From: Bacteroidetes bacterium UBA4416
GTDB lineage: Bacteria; Bacteroidota; Bacteroidia; B-17B0; Aurantibacillaceae
Reading direction: 5' to 3'
DNA: 64,000 nt
Assembly (NCBI GenBank): GCA_002390745.1
Contig: DGQK01000001.1
Location: 1 to 64,000, forward strand
Position numbers and translations under genes: made by a program. Each line of letters begins with the position of its first letter. Within the stretch, counting starts at the first letter, position 1. This document shows positions 17,279 to 27,541 of this stretch, in pieces. The notes below the pieces were generated by a model. The model searched no databases. It saw nothing but the letters and a program-made list of their open reading frames with translations, and had not been told where the DNA came from.

Positions 17279-17469
17279 TAAAAATTACCACAATGGCAAT
17301 ACTGCTTCTGCAGGCTCGCTCAGCGGATGAGAAGTTTTTAGGAATGATAGGGTATACCATCGCATCCGGCGACTGTAAAAAATCACCGAAAGTATACGAC
17401 AGGGATGAATGCCTTCATGAGTTGATAAATTCCAGGACTCATGAGATCCTGTTCTTTATGACGAAGGCG

Positions 17470-18933
17470 TTATATCGTTTTACAATGTGCAACACTGGCC
17501 TTTGTAAAAAGCCCGTAATTCAGCTCTCCGATACTGACGGCGAGGTATTTCTCAAAAATATTGATATTGGCTTTTGTATCGTGTGAGATCCGGAAGATCT
17601 TGTCGCTGGAAGCCGGTTCGCCGGTCTGCCTGACTCCTATAGAAGCATAGGTTCCCGGCAGAGCAGACTGCACGGTTATATCCAGTGTTTCTGCCATTTT
17701 TGCGGCGTAGCTATCCAGGTACTCTGCAGCCAGCAGCTTCCTCACATTGCCCATGGTTATCTTTATTTTGCCGGCTGTTATGGAGGTGATGTAAGCCTGG
17801 TATGTCACAGAAATCTGCTCTTTGCCGGCTTCCCTTTCGTTGATCGTGAATTCTGTGCTGTCAGCTGTGGTTCCATCGCTTTTATAAAGAGGTGATGCCA
17901 GGATTTTCTTGACAAGGTTATTGATAACTCCGCTGGCATTGCAGCCCCAAACCTTAAATATGCCGTCGCTGGCAAAAGCAGCCTTGAATGTTGCCGCGTT
18001 GAGCCCTGAAGCATCGGCCTTACGGCAGTCGATGTCTGCGTAGTTGGCATCAGCCGCTTTGTAAGCCGTGTACTCCGCAGAGCCATTCTCATAGGTGTTT
18101 ACCAGAATAGGGCCGTCGTAATAGGCATGGGAAAAAATACCAGCTTCCTTTAACTGCCCCGGGTTGCTGATTCCTATATCCGTAATCAGTTTATAAATAG
18201 TATCCCGGGTAATGTAGCCGGTAGTCTGGTTAAAATAAAAATCGTGATCGCCACTGCTATGATTCGGATAATTTGCCGAACCTATGGCGGTAAACACTTT
18301 TTTAGCTTTTATGACGGCCTCCTTTCCTGCCTCGTATTCGTAATAGGTAATATTTCCGATGAAGTCGGCAATGATAAACACGTTCCTGCTTGTGGCATTG
18401 GCAGCAGCTACTTTCTTGCGGTACTTGGTGGTGTATTCTGAAAAGGTGTACTTATCGGTATAATAATTAAATGCCGCTACGAGGATATACACCTTTGCAT
18501 CCGTCGGGATGGCGTAGGTATCGGGGATGGCGGCCGGTGTCCCCTCACCTATTTTGTTGACGCGGCGGATCAGGCATTCTTCCAGATTCTCATTGCCATC
18601 TCTTACCCGCTCTACAAAATCCGTGAAGTTAGAGGTTTCGATTCTTCCGGTTGCCACATCATAGTAGGCGACTTCGGCATTCTCTTTGGCGGTATCGCTG
18701 ATCCCGCTCACAACCACCGCGTGCTGCCTTCGCCGGTTCGAAGGGTCGGCATCCAGTGTCACCCAAAAAGGCCCATAGTTCTCCAGGATGGAGATCAGGT
18801 CTGACGGCGCTACATCGTTTTTAGAAAAGGCATCATCAAAGGTGATATCATTGGGAAGGCTCTCCACCAATTCGCGTTTTTGCTGGGAAGTAAGCCCTTT
18901 ATTCGTTTGATATAATTCTAAAAAATTGGTCAT
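17470..18933 (-). CDS. His-half of a split papain-like protease plus possible clan CD-like domain
   Basis: A 487-aa protein with no signal peptide. Residues ~42-105 match the second half of C39-like/AvrRpt2-like papain-fold proteases: ISILENYGPFWVTLDAD, catalytic His H71 in QHAVVVSGI, then third-residue candidate D92 in VAYYDVATG. The catalytic Cys half is at the end of the upstream gene. The rest has no clear match; H269 in IFSHAYYDGPIL and C331 in FKVWGCNAS lie after hydrophobic strands, as in caspase/CHAT-type (clan CD) folds, which is inference only. It starts with ATG, 41 bases after the 1427-aa gene. The two are almost surely one transcript. Confidence 0.8.
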   Translation of the reverse strand: MTNFLELYQTNKGLTSQQKRELVESLPNDITFDDAFSKNDVAPSDLISILENYGPFWVTLDADPSNRRRQHAVVVSGISDTAKENAEVAYYDVATGRIETSNFTDFVERVRDGNENLEECLIRRVNKIGEGTPAAIPDTYAIPTDAKVYILVAAFNYYTDKYTFSEYTTKYRKKVAAANATSRNVFIIADFIGNITYYEYEAGKEAVIKAKKVFTAIGSANYPNHSSGDHDFYFNQTTGYITRDTIYKLITDIGISNPGQLKEAGIFSHAYYDGPILVNTYENGSAEYTAYKAADANYADIDCRKADASGLNAATFKAAFASDGIFKVWGCNASGVINNLVKKILASPLYKSDGTTADSTEFTINEREAGKEQISVTYQAYITSITAGKIKITMGNVRKLLAAEYLDSYAAKMAETLDITVQSALPGTYASIGVRQTGEPASSDKIFRISHDTKANINIFEKYLAVSIGELNYGLFTKASVAHCKTI

Positions 18934-18974
18934 CGCTTCATATTTTATGATTACACTTAATAATAGCCTGGGTT

Positions 18975-21900
18975 TTAGTTATCCTGGCCATTGGCCATTC
19001 CGAGGATCTTCTCCATGATGGTGGCATTCGAATTTCCTACTTCCTCCCAGTTGTAATCCGGATAGAGCATGGTGGCTAAGGCATAGGCCCAGCAGGTATT
19101 ATCATGGTCCTCGTCCTGCACGAGGTCCGCGGCTTTGGCATATTTCATCAGCTCATCCGAGTGATCGATCACCCATTGCAAAGGCTTCTCTTCCAGCTCA
19201 ACGCCTTTGGTGCTGATCTCCGTGCCATCCGGGCCTTTGACCTTGATCTCTCCGGCATTGCCCTTCAGGGAAGATGTTACTTTTTCAAAAGTGTCCGCTA
19301 CGTCCGGGTTTCCTTTGGCTATTTCTTTACCGATCTGGTCAATGGTCTTTTTGTAGGCTTCCATCATGCCATTGCCTCCATCGCCCGACAGGCCATCCTT
19401 TGCAAACTTCTCTGCCATCTCCTGTTTGATATCCGGCGGCAGGTTCGACTTCATGAGCTTGTCGAAATTCGCGGCCTTCTGCTGATCCTTGGCAAGGTCA
19501 TAAGCAGCGGCCGAGTTCATCGCGCTTACGGCATTGCTCATGGCAGCTTTCAGCGTATCGGCCGTTACATCCAATCCTTTGGCAGCGAGGTTCTGTGTTC
19601 CTTCAAGTCCTGTAAGGTCCCTGAACACATTGGATTTACCGAGCAGGTCGAGTGAAGCACCGAGGCCTGTAGGCTGAGGCCCCTGGGGAATGTTCTGAAT
19701 ACTGATGTTCGACGCCGGGAACTCCGTCGGCTTGGTATCAAGCGGCTGCTGATAGCGCGACTCGAGGCTCACCGGGTTGATCTCGGAAGGTGTGATCGGG
19801 ATCGGATGCTCCTCCCATTTCCAGAACCGCGAATCGTCGATTTTCTCGCAGCTGTTGCAGGCACCCATAATGGTTTCCATAAAATACCCTCCGGTGGGGA
19901 ACGAGAGCTGGTAAGGCTCCACAGGCGTCAGGGGCTGGTACATTTCCAGGAGGTCTTCTACCGGGATCTGCCCGGCATTGAGGATCGCCTGCCGTTCTTT
20001 TTCCGGATCGTCGGCATCCATATTCACCTGCCGGAATACCGGGTCGGCATTGATGCCATCCGTGATCCTGAATACGAGCGAATTGCCCACAACACCAAGC
20101 GGTTTGGCATCGACGATAGAGGCCACCGACTTGCCCACAATATTCGAAGGCACAGCCTTGCCGTTGACATGTGCCGGAATTTTAATGCCATCCAGCAGGA
20201 AAAACAGCTTCTGCTCGCTCATCGAACGCCAGATGCTGGCATGCAGGGTTTCGAGGTTCTCGTTACACACGCGCACCAGGTTTTCCAGGGCCTTGCGGTC
20301 TTCTTTTCTCGGGCTTTTCAGCTCTTCGGTGGTGCAAGGCGTATAAATAAATACCGGATCGTTAATGCCAAGGTCGTTCTCTACCATAGCCGAATTGAAG
20401 AGTGTGCCGGAACTGTATTTCGTGCGGTAGTTCAGCTTTCCGCGCTTGAAAGTGATTTTAGCGCCAATGTCCGACAAGGGGATCACAACATTGTTGATCC
20501 TGAATTCACCCACATCTATCTTGATCGTATTGATTCCCTGGCGTTTCAGATTCGTGAAGGCCACGCCTTCCGAACGCACATAGATCTTTACTTTTTTATC
20601 AGGCGTATAACCTGTGGCAAGTGTAAAATCGAGCGGCAGCTCGCGCGTTCCGTTTGCATACACTTTCAGGTTTTTCAATAACGTTGCAGCGACCTTCGGG
20701 GCGTAATCTTTATTAAACATCCCTGTCTTCGCCGCCAGCGTTGCATTCTCGAGTTTGGCGCGAATGGCGCTGAAACCGCCGCCGCCCAGCAAACCGCCGA
20801 GCCTGATCAGGTTAGTCCATTTCGACTCTACCATCGTGTACTTGTTTCCTGTGGCATTCGGATTGTATTCGTCCACAGGCATGGATACCTGAAGATCGAG
20901 CTCGAATTCACCCCAGATCTCCTGGATCTCTTCATCCGCATAAGAGCCTGCCGGGAAATTGCTGTAGCCGTCCTCGATCACCACGCCGCTGTCATTTTTC
21001 AGAAAGTACTTGCTGCGCTCCAGGGCATCGAAGCCGATCCCCAGCTTTTTACGCAATACCGGGTTTGCCAGCATCACGGACTTCAGATGCTCCTTCCAGC
21101 GGTAAATTTTGTCGGCTGTAAATTCCGTCATCAGCAGAGGAACAAAAATACATTCGCTTACTGCCGTGACTTCCTGCTTGATGGCCACATGCCTCAGCAC
21201 TTCAAAGAACACATTGGTGATGGCATGGCAGTGGTTGTAGTTCGCCAGTACTTCTACCCTCGCCCCTACACTTTCACTCTGCGTGTCGGTAGTGATAACG
21301 GTTGCTCTCTGGTTGCGGACATTTTTAGCCGCCTGCTTCGTTTTATCCGCCAGCTGGCTGTTCATGCGCGCTGATGTATTGCGGCTGTTATTCTGATTCG
21401 CCGAGGAGCTGGCGGAGCTGCTGCTATGAGAAACACCACCTGCAATGCCAAAAATACCGCCGGGAAATACACCGCCCAAAGCGCCTCCGATGGCGGCGGC
21501 CGTAGAACTTACTTTCGAGGAAGAATTGGCAGACATGCTTTCATTGAGCATCGCCGATTGCAGCTCTTCGAAGTCCTGCGTATGGTCGGTCGATGCTTCA
21601 AGCTCTTCCTGAAAGGTCATGCTTTCCGTCCTGCTCGAACTCTGCGAGCGCCTCCAGTCGAGCACCGCAATTTTCTTGACCTGCCCGGGCGCCAGGCCTT
21701 CGCTGTGCAATATGTTTCCAAGGGAATAGCCATTGGAATAAAACTTCTGGCGGTATTCGATCAGGTGGCCAAAAGCCAGGGAAGCCGCCTGGTAAAAGGT
21801 GGGTGTTTCGTCCCAGTCCACAAAATTGGTGCGCGATAATTCCATGCGGTCTTTCAGCTTAATGGTATTAGGCTGATAGAGCACCCTCTTTTTAGCGAAC

Positions 21901-23258
21901 AGGTTCATCGCCCCCTGGTAATAATGCTCGATGCCTGTGTTCGCCTTGTTATTTTCCAGTTGCTTCAGGTAATCGTCCACCATCATCAGGTCGAGGCCCA
22001 CGATCTCCGGCTCCGTAGTGCGTACCACCGAATAGAATACCGATTCGCTCAGGGTGCGGTTCGGCTTCGTAAAATTCACACAGGAGCCGCCGATGTCCTG
22101 CGTATACTGGTCGTCGTTGATCAGATCGGCATACTCGGCCAGGCGGTCGACGTTGCTACCGGCCTTATGGCAGCCGCAGTCATCAGCGTCACTTTCCGGA
22201 TGCACATCATCCAGCAGGTTATCCAGCACAATAAAAACAAATTCAGGGATGCGGTATACCGTTTTTGATGCTGAGGCTGCTGCATCCGGGTATGGCTCCA
22301 GGCTGATGTATATTTTTTTATCCGGGCGTTCCGACACAATCGCATACACGTTATCAGATGCTTCGAAATTAACGGCAGGATAAGGAGTTGAAAAATCGCC
22401 GCTGAGATTTGTCTTGGTCAGCACAATGGCCTTATCTGTAGCGTCTGCTTTCTCGATGAACAGGAGCACCTGGGCATTGGCTATTTTTTTACTGGCAGCT
22501 ACATCAATAACCTTCCCGCGAAGGCGCGCCGGGAATTTTTTCAGAGGATCTACAGGCACGGATACCACCGGAGCTACCAGTACCTCAATCTCATTCACCC
22601 CGTTGAATCTGATCGCGGATTTATCCACGCTTTTGCCATCCTTGACCGCTGTGCTGTTAATCGTCTTGACAGGGTAATCCGTATCGAGCAGGTCGCTGAT
22701 GCCTATCAGCAAGGGGTTGCTCAATTGCCGGTCAAGCGGGAGATTGACGCTGGCCTCACCGTGACTGTTGAAGAGCACTTTTGCCGGCTCGTATACCGTC
22801 ACGCCTTTGTAATTAAATTCATAGCCAAGCGTCAGGGTTATTTTCTTCGGGTACAGCTCCTGGTTCTTCAGCCTGAAGGCTACCGGCCTGAATTCCATTT
22901 CCGATTTTTCGGCAACTGCTTCGTATGCATTCAGTTTTAATGTCAGCGGCATTTTTTTGCTGATGGCGGTGTTGACCTGTGCAACAGAATACGATTGCGT
23001 CTGAAACAGCTCACCGCCAATGCTGATCTTCACCTGGAGCCCGGCAGTATCTGCCTGCGGCTTAGCAGTAGCAGCCGTTTGCGGGAAAGCGATATCGAAG
23101 GTAATGATGGTGTTTTTAAACGAAAGCGGGTTGAACTCTTTTTGCGAGGAGGTTTTCCCGCTAATGACAGTCATCGTAATGATATCTGCTTCAAATACCT
23201 TCGGGGCTTCGATCACAAATCCGATAGCCTGCCTGTTTCCTGTTGCTGTTTTTGCCAT
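18975..23258 (-). CDS. Giant multidomain protein ending in the Cys-half of a papain-like protease
   Basis: A 1427-aa protein with no signal peptide; overall family not recognised. Residues ~1-235 look beta-rich. Residues ~243-322 resemble a carboxypeptidase-regulatory Ig fold (RLRGKVIDVAASKKIANAQV, NLSGDFSTPYP). Residues ~517-690 form a striking block: GLAPGQVKKIAVLDWRR, then a Ser-rich stretch around a Gly/Ala-rich hydrophobic core at ~573-620, then LANYNHCHAITNVFFEVLRH. Residues ~700-1200 are mixed alpha/beta; ~1250-1370 is helical. The last 44 residues carry C1389 in DNTCWAYALATML, the first half of a papain-like protease whose His half is in the next gene. Cys pairs at ~366 (DDCGCHK) and ~1180 (CNSCEK) may bind metal. 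ATG start. Confidence 0.8.
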   Translation of the reverse strand: MAKTATGNRQAIGFVIEAPKVFEADIITMTVISGKTSSQKEFNPLSFKNTIITFDIAFPQTAATAKPQADTAGLQVKISIGGELFQTQSYSVAQVNTAISKKMPLTLKLNAYEAVAEKSEMEFRPVAFRLKNQELYPKKITLTLGYEFNYKGVTVYEPAKVLFNSHGEASVNLPLDRQLSNPLLIGISDLLDTDYPVKTINSTAVKDGKSVDKSAIRFNGVNEIEVLVAPVVSVPVDPLKKFPARLRGKVIDVAASKKIANAQVLLFIEKADATDKAIVLTKTNLSGDFSTPYPAVNFEASDNVYAIVSERPDKKIYISLEPYPDAAASASKTVYRIPEFVFIVLDNLLDDVHPESDADDCGCHKAGSNVDRLAEYADLINDDQYTQDIGGSCVNFTKPNRTLSESVFYSVVRTTEPEIVGLDLMMVDDYLKQLENNKANTGIEHYYQGAMNLFAKKRVLYQPNTIKLKDRMELSRTNFVDWDETPTFYQAASLAFGHLIEYRQKFYSNGYSLGNILHSEGLAPGQVKKIAVLDWRRSQSSSRTESMTFQEELEASTDHTQDFEELQSAMLNESMSANSSSKVSSTAAAIGGALGGVFPGGIFGIAGGVSHSSSSASSSANQNNSRNTSARMNSQLADKTKQAAKNVRNQRATVITTDTQSESVGARVEVLANYNHCHAITNVFFEVLRHVAIKQEVTAVSECIFVPLLMTEFTADKIYRWKEHLKSVMLANPVLRKKLGIGFDALERSKYFLKNDSGVVIEDGYSNFPAGSYADEEIQEIWGEFELDLQVSMPVDEYNPNATGNKYTMVESKWTNLIRLGGLLGGGGFSAIRAKLENATLAAKTGMFNKDYAPKVAATLLKNLKVYANGTRELPLDFTLATGYTPDKKVKIYVRSEGVAFTNLKRQGINTIKIDVGEFRINNVVIPLSDIGAKITFKRGKLNYRTKYSSGTLFNSAMVENDLGINDPVFIYTPCTTEELKSPRKEDRKALENLVRVCNENLETLHASIWRSMSEQKLFFLLDGIKIPAHVNGKAVPSNIVGKSVASIVDAKPLGVVGNSLVFRITDGINADPVFRQVNMDADDPEKERQAILNAGQIPVEDLLEMYQPLTPVEPYQLSFPTGGYFMETIMGACNSCEKIDDSRFWKWEEHPIPITPSEINPVSLESRYQQPLDTKPTEFPASNISIQNIPQGPQPTGLGASLDLLGKSNVFRDLTGLEGTQNLAAKGLDVTADTLKAAMSNAVSAMNSAAAYDLAKDQQKAANFDKLMKSNLPPDIKQEMAEKFAKDGLSGDGGNGMMEAYKKTIDQIGKEIAKGNPDVADTFEKVTSSLKGNAGEIKVKGPDGTEISTKGVELEEKPLQWVIDHSDELMKYAKAADLVQDEDHDNTCWAYALATMLYPDYNWEEVGNSNATIMEKILGMANGQDN

Positions 23259-23402
23259 AAATTAGTTTTTAATGATGTCGTTACATAACCATGAGCTTAA
23301 GGTTCTCACCCAAACGGAATGGTAAAAATGACGTTGTCCCGGATCCAGGAACGGCGACAAGCCACCTTCTGATGCGGCTAATGTAAAGGATTGTCATAAC
23401 AT

Positions 23403-23428
23403 AAAAGGGGCGGTAAACCGCCCCTTTT
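23403..23428. terminator. Rho-independent terminator-like hairpin
   Basis: A GC-rich inverted repeat (23403-23414 with 23417-23428) with A4 and T4 at its ends. It can act in both directions. On minus it would end any transcript of 23429-23661. Confidence 0.65.
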
Positions 23429-23661
23429 GAATTATTTTTATTGCAGAAGTTATTCTCAAAATAACCGGAATACTGTTCGATTCATTTCGGACCTGCATGT
23501 CTAAAAACACCGAATCCAAAGGAGCTCCATACTGGTGCATATTATAAAAGCTTCTCAGATCCAGGCCAGACAGGAGCTCGGGGGCAGTCTCCGGTGATAA
23601 CGAAATGCGAACAGGCATTTCTTTCCATAGCATTTGTTGTATCGCGCGGCAGCAGGAAATG
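23429..23661 (-). other. Stretch between two terminators, small ORF or RNA possible
   Basis: A minus-strand frame of 79 codons starts with ATG at 23633 (MLWKEMPVRISLSPETAPEL) and runs through the terminator to 23394. The protein has no signal and matches nothing I know, and its last codons are encoded by the terminator stem, which argues against it being real. The segment has a terminator on each side, so a short non-coding transcript or a gene remnant is equally possible. Nothing else is seen in the gap 23259-23789. Confidence 0.25.
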
Positions 23662-23686
23662 AAAAGGCCCTCTCAGAGGGCCTTTT
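23662..23686 (-). terminator. Terminator downstream of nrdA
   Basis: A perfect stem (23662-23670 with 23678-23686, AAAAGGCCC/GGGCCTTTT) with a 7-base loop, 104 bases past the nrdA stop. Confidence 0.75.
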
Positions 23687-23789
23687 CATAGGGTTAAACT
23701 TTATTTCTTTTTGCATTGCCTGCTTCCCGATACGCTCTCGCCGAGATTGTTGTTACGCGGGCACACGGAGTGAACAGGCGCAGGATCTA

Positions 23790-26201
23790 CTAGCTACCGC
23801 AAGCCTCGCATCCTTCCGGATTGTCGAGCGAGCAGGATAACTGAGCCTGCTGTTCTTCGAAGCTCAGCAGCTGGCTTTGGCCGCGCTCTACTACCAGGGC
23901 ATCTTCGTTTCCTAATACCGGCACAGATAAAGCTGCCTGGTCAACCGTGAACTTGATGGCGTCAGCAGCCGCTTTGGTACGCAGGTAGTACATGCCTGTT
24001 TTCAGGCCTTTTTTCCAGGCGTAGAAATGTGCAGAGGATAATTTCGCGAAGTTTGCATCCTGGATGAACAGGTTCAGCGATTGCGACTGGCAGATGTAGG
24101 CACCACGGTCGGCAGCCATATCGATGATGGTACGCTGTTTAATTTCCCAAACCGTTTTATAAATATCCTTGATGTTCTGAGGAATTTCCGGAATGCTTTG
24201 GATCGAACCGTTGGAAGCGATGATCTTGTTTTTCAGGCTATCGTTCCACATGCCCAGTTTCACGAGATCGCGCAATAAGTGCTTGTTCACTACGGCAAAC
24301 TCGCCTGACAATACACGACGGCTGTAGATGTTAGAAGTATACGGCTCGAAGCATTCGTTATTTCCTAAGATCTGTGAGGTAGAAGCGGTTGGCATTGGCG
24401 CTACCAGCAGGGAGTTACGCACACCGTATTTGGCTACTTCTTCTTTCAGAACGTCCCACTCCCAGCGCGGGCTTGGAGTCACACCCCACATATCGAACTG
24501 CATGATGCCTTTTGATAAGGGTGAGCCCGGGAAGGATTCGTAAGCGCCGTCTTTGATCGCGAGGTCTTTACTGGCAGTCATCGCTGCATAGTAAATGGTT
24601 TCGAAGATCTCGGCGTTTAATTTTTTAGCCTCTTCGCTTTCGAAAGGAAAGCGCATTAAGATAAAGGCATCTGCCAGACCTTGCACGCCTAAGCCGATAG
24701 GGCGGTGGCGCATGTTGGAATTGCGGGCTTCCGGAATCGGGTAAAAGTTGCGGTCGATGACTTTGTTTAAGTTTTTGGTGATGATGTAAGTCACATCAAA
24801 TAGCTTCTGGTGGTCGAAGGTTCCGGCTTTCTCATCCACAAAGCGAGGCAGGGCAATAGAGGCCAGGTTACATACCGCCACTTCATCAGGGCTGGTGTAT
24901 TCCACGATCTCCGTACATAAGTTGGAAGACTGGATGGTGCCTAGATGTGTCTGGTTTGATTTCAGGTTGCAGGAATCTTTGAACAGCATGTAAGGGTTTC
25001 CGGTTTCGATTTGCGAATCGATGATGGCAGCCCACAGCTCACGTGCTTTTACCACTCTGCGGTATTTTCCTTCGGCCTCGTATTTGGTGTAAAGGGCTTC
25101 GAACTCAGCGCCGTGCGATGTGTGCAGTCCAGGGCATTCGTTAGGGCACATCAAAGCCCAATCGCCTTCCGCTTCTACGCGTTTCATGAACAGATCCGGG
25201 ATCCACAGGGCGGTGAAAAGATCGCGCGCGCGTAATTCTTCTTTACCGTGATTTTTGCGAATGTCGAGGAACTCATAAATATCGGCATGCCATGGCTCGA
25301 GGTATACCGCGATGGATCCTTTGCGTTTTCCACCACCCTGGTCTACATAGCGGGCTGTTTCGTTAAATACTTTCAGCATCGGGATGATCCCGTTGGAAGT
25401 ACCGTTGGTGCCTTTGATATAAGAACCTGTAGCGCGTACTTTGTGAATAGCTAAACCAATACCGCCTGCACTTTGAGAAATGCGGGCACATTGCTTCAAG
25501 GTATCGTAAATACCGTCGATGCTATCGTCTTTGGCTTGTAATAAGAAGCAGGAGCTCATCTGCGGTTTTGGCGTACCGGCATTGAATAAGGTTGGGGTGG
25601 CATGTGTGAACCAACGTTCGCTCATTAAGTTATAGGTTTCGATGGCCGCCGTAATATCTTCTTTGTGAATACCAACTGCTACACGCATCAGCATATGTTG
25701 CGGACGTTCGGTGATCTTACCGTGTGTTTTCAGCAGGTAAGAACGTTCCAATGTTTTAAACCCGAAATAATCGTAACCAAAATCCCTGTCGTAAATAATA
25801 GAAGAATCCAGCAGCTGTGCGTTTTTCATCACGATCTCATACACGTCATCGGCAATTAACGACGCTTTCTGATTGGTCTTCGGATCAACATAGTGGTATA
25901 AAATCTCAATGGTTTTCGAGAAAGACTTGATCGTATTCTTGTGCAGGTTACTCACCGCAATACGCGAAGCCAGCTGCGCGTAGTCCGGGTGCTTGGTCGT
26001 TAATGACGCCGCGGTTTCTGCCGCCAGGTTGTCAAGTTCGCTGGTAGTAACGCCATCATACACGCCATCGATTACTTTTTTAGCTACCTGAACAGGGTCT
26101 ACGTGTTGCGCATCGAGCCCGTAGCTGAGCTTTTGAACACGCGCTGTGATCTTATCGAATTTCACAGTCTCTTGAGTGCCGTCTCTTTTAATTACAAACA
26201 T
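23790..26201 (-). CDS. nrdA: Class I ribonucleoside-diphosphate reductase, alpha subunit
   Basis: An 803-aa protein that reduces ribonucleotides using a radical supplied by NrdB. The first ~95 residues form an ATP-cone ([18 protein letters not shown]) for allosteric activity control. Seen motifs: [13 protein letters not shown] with an active-site Cys, [26 protein letters not shown] with the radical-site Cys, [20 protein letters not shown], and a C-terminal CEACGS with the Cys pair that passes electrons from thioredoxin or glutaredoxin. It lies 294 bases downstream of nrdB on the same strand; that spacer shows no gene. The nrdB-nrdA order reverses that of E. coli. Confidence 0.97.
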   Translation of the reverse strand: MFVIKRDGTQETVKFDKITARVQKLSYGLDAQHVDPVQVAKKVIDGVYDGVTTSELDNLAAETAASLTTKHPDYAQLASRIAVSNLHKNTIKSFSKTIEILYHYVDPKTNQKASLIADDVYEIVMKNAQLLDSSIIYDRDFGYDYFGFKTLERSYLLKTHGKITERPQHMLMRVAVGIHKEDITAAIETYNLMSERWFTHATPTLFNAGTPKPQMSSCFLLQAKDDSIDGIYDTLKQCARISQSAGGIGLAIHKVRATGSYIKGTNGTSNGIIPMLKVFNETARYVDQGGGKRKGSIAVYLEPWHADIYEFLDIRKNHGKEELRARDLFTALWIPDLFMKRVEAEGDWALMCPNECPGLHTSHGAEFEALYTKYEAEGKYRRVVKARELWAAIIDSQIETGNPYMLFKDSCNLKSNQTHLGTIQSSNLCTEIVEYTSPDEVAVCNLASIALPRFVDEKAGTFDHQKLFDVTYIITKNLNKVIDRNFYPIPEARNSNMRHRPIGLGVQGLADAFILMRFPFESEEAKKLNAEIFETIYYAAMTASKDLAIKDGAYESFPGSPLSKGIMQFDMWGVTPSPRWEWDVLKEEVAKYGVRNSLLVAPMPTASTSQILGNNECFEPYTSNIYSRRVLSGEFAVVNKHLLRDLVKLGMWNDSLKNKIIASNGSIQSIPEIPQNIKDIYKTVWEIKQRTIIDMAADRGAYICQSQSLNLFIQDANFAKLSSAHFYAWKKGLKTGMYYLRTKAAADAIKFTVDQAALSVPVLGNEDALVVERGQSQLLSFEEQQAQLSCSLDNPEGCEACGS

Positions 26202-26495
26202 TGCCAGTGGTTTTTTAAGGGTTTTTTACTAGTTTTTGAGATTCGTTGTCGCTATTACCGAAGTTATAACTATAATTAAAATCTATTTGCCGGGTCACAA
26301 TTTGATATGAACTGCCGGCGGTTAATTATTTCTTTTTTCCTTTTAAATCAGGCCTTCCCGACCTTTCATCAAAAATTTAACATTTACTGAACGTTTCGTA
26401 TCAGAGGCTAGTATTCCCTTACAAGATCTACACCTTGTTCAATGATTTTCAGGGAAATACGAATCCGTCGCTTTTATCGACGAAGGGGTAGCTCC

Positions 26496-27467
26496 CTAAA
26501 AGTCTTCATCCAGATTAAACACATTATTTTCTTCTTTGTTGTTCATGACGCCCGATTTTTGGTACTCGGCCACACGTTTTTCGAAGAAATTGGTCTTACC
26601 CTGCAAGGAGATCATTTCCATGAAATCGAAAGGATTCGATGCATTGTAGAATTTCTGGCATCCAAGGGCCAGCAACAGGCGATCGGCGCAAAACTCGATG
26701 TATTGGCACATGAGGTCGGCATTCATCCCGATCAGTTTTACCGGAATAGCATCCGATACAAATTCTTTTTCGATGGCAACCGCATCCACAATGATTTTGG
26801 TTACCTGTTCTTTTGGCAATTGGTTCTTCACGTGATTGGTATACAGCATACACGCAAAATCGCAATGCAAGCCTTCGTCACGGGAGATCAACTCGTTGCT
26901 AAAGCTCAGTCCCGGCATTAAGCCGCGTTTTTTGAGCCAGAAAATAGAGCAGAAAGAGCCGGAGAAGAAAATTCCCTCTACTGCTGCAAACGCAATTAAG
27001 CGCTCTGCAAAGGTTCCGTTCCCGATCCAGCGCAAAGCCCATTCGGCTTTCTTGCCCACGCAAGGCACTGTATCCACGGCATGCAGAAGCTTATCCTTTT
27101 CTACAGGATCTTTAATATAGGAGTCGATCAATAAAGAATAGGTTTCGGAGTGGATATTCTCCATCATGATCTGGAAACCATAGAAGCAACGAGCCTCAGG
27201 GTATTGAACCTCATTGAGAAAGTTGATGGCCAGGTTCTCATTCACAATACCGTCACTAGCTGCAAAAAACGCTAAAACGTGTTTTATAAAATGACGCTCG
27301 TTATCATTCAGCTTATTATTCCAGTCAGCTAAATCCTGCGAAAGGTCAATTTCTTCGGCCGTCCAGAAACTGGCTTCCGATTTTTTATAAAACTCCCAGA
27401 TATCATTGTACTTGATCGGGAATAACACAAAGCGGTCTTTGTTCTCTGCTAATATTGGTTCTGTCAT
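26496..27467 (-). CDS. nrdB: Class I ribonucleoside-diphosphate reductase, beta subunit
   Basis: A 323-aa ferritin-like protein that holds the dimetal centre and tyrosyl radical. Seen ligands and radical region: [15 protein letters not shown] with a carboxylate ligand, [15 protein letters not shown] with Glu, His and the candidate radical Tyr, then GLHCDFAC and a helix with further ligands. The C-terminus ([10 protein letters not shown]) ends in acidic/aromatic residues of the kind that dock into NrdA. ATG start, preceded by a -7 box. No clear NrdR box pair was found upstream. Confidence 0.96.
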   Translation of the reverse strand: MTEPILAENKDRFVLFPIKYNDIWEFYKKSEASFWTAEEIDLSQDLADWNNKLNDNERHFIKHVLAFFAASDGIVNENLAINFLNEVQYPEARCFYGFQIMMENIHSETYSLLIDSYIKDPVEKDKLLHAVDTVPCVGKKAEWALRWIGNGTFAERLIAFAAVEGIFFSGSFCSIFWLKKRGLMPGLSFSNELISRDEGLHCDFACMLYTNHVKNQLPKEQVTKIIVDAVAIEKEFVSDAIPVKLIGMNADLMCQYIEFCADRLLLALGCQKFYNASNPFDFMEMISLQGKTNFFEKRVAEYQKSGVMNNKEENNVFNLDEDF

Positions 27468-27533
27468 AGTTCTCTATATAATTGATCTCTCGTTTCTCTG
27501 GTTGACACTAAAAATCCGAAAGAATTGTTTTCC

Positions 27534-27541
27534 CAAAAATA
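27534..27541 (-). promoter_or_regulatory. -7 promoter element of nrdB
   Basis: TATTTTTG on the minus strand, an exact TAnnTTTG match, giving a leader of about 60 bases. No -33 element at the usual distance. Confidence 0.45.

Noticed and set aside
17233..17586. Plus-strand frame of 117 codons
   Set aside because: It runs through a strong hairpin and then antisense over the end of the 487-aa gene; composition and lack of any family mark suggest a chance frame.
18934..18990. Programmed -1 frameshift joining the split protease genes
   Set aside because: The -1 frame is open, but no slippery heptamer of the X-XXY-YYZ type is present before the stop, and no clear downstream stem or pseudoknot was seen. 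Independent translation or an indel is simpler.
27468..27541. NrdR-box pair upstream of nrdB
   Set aside because: No convincing pair of the 16-bp ACA-rich boxes at the required spacing could be found by eye.
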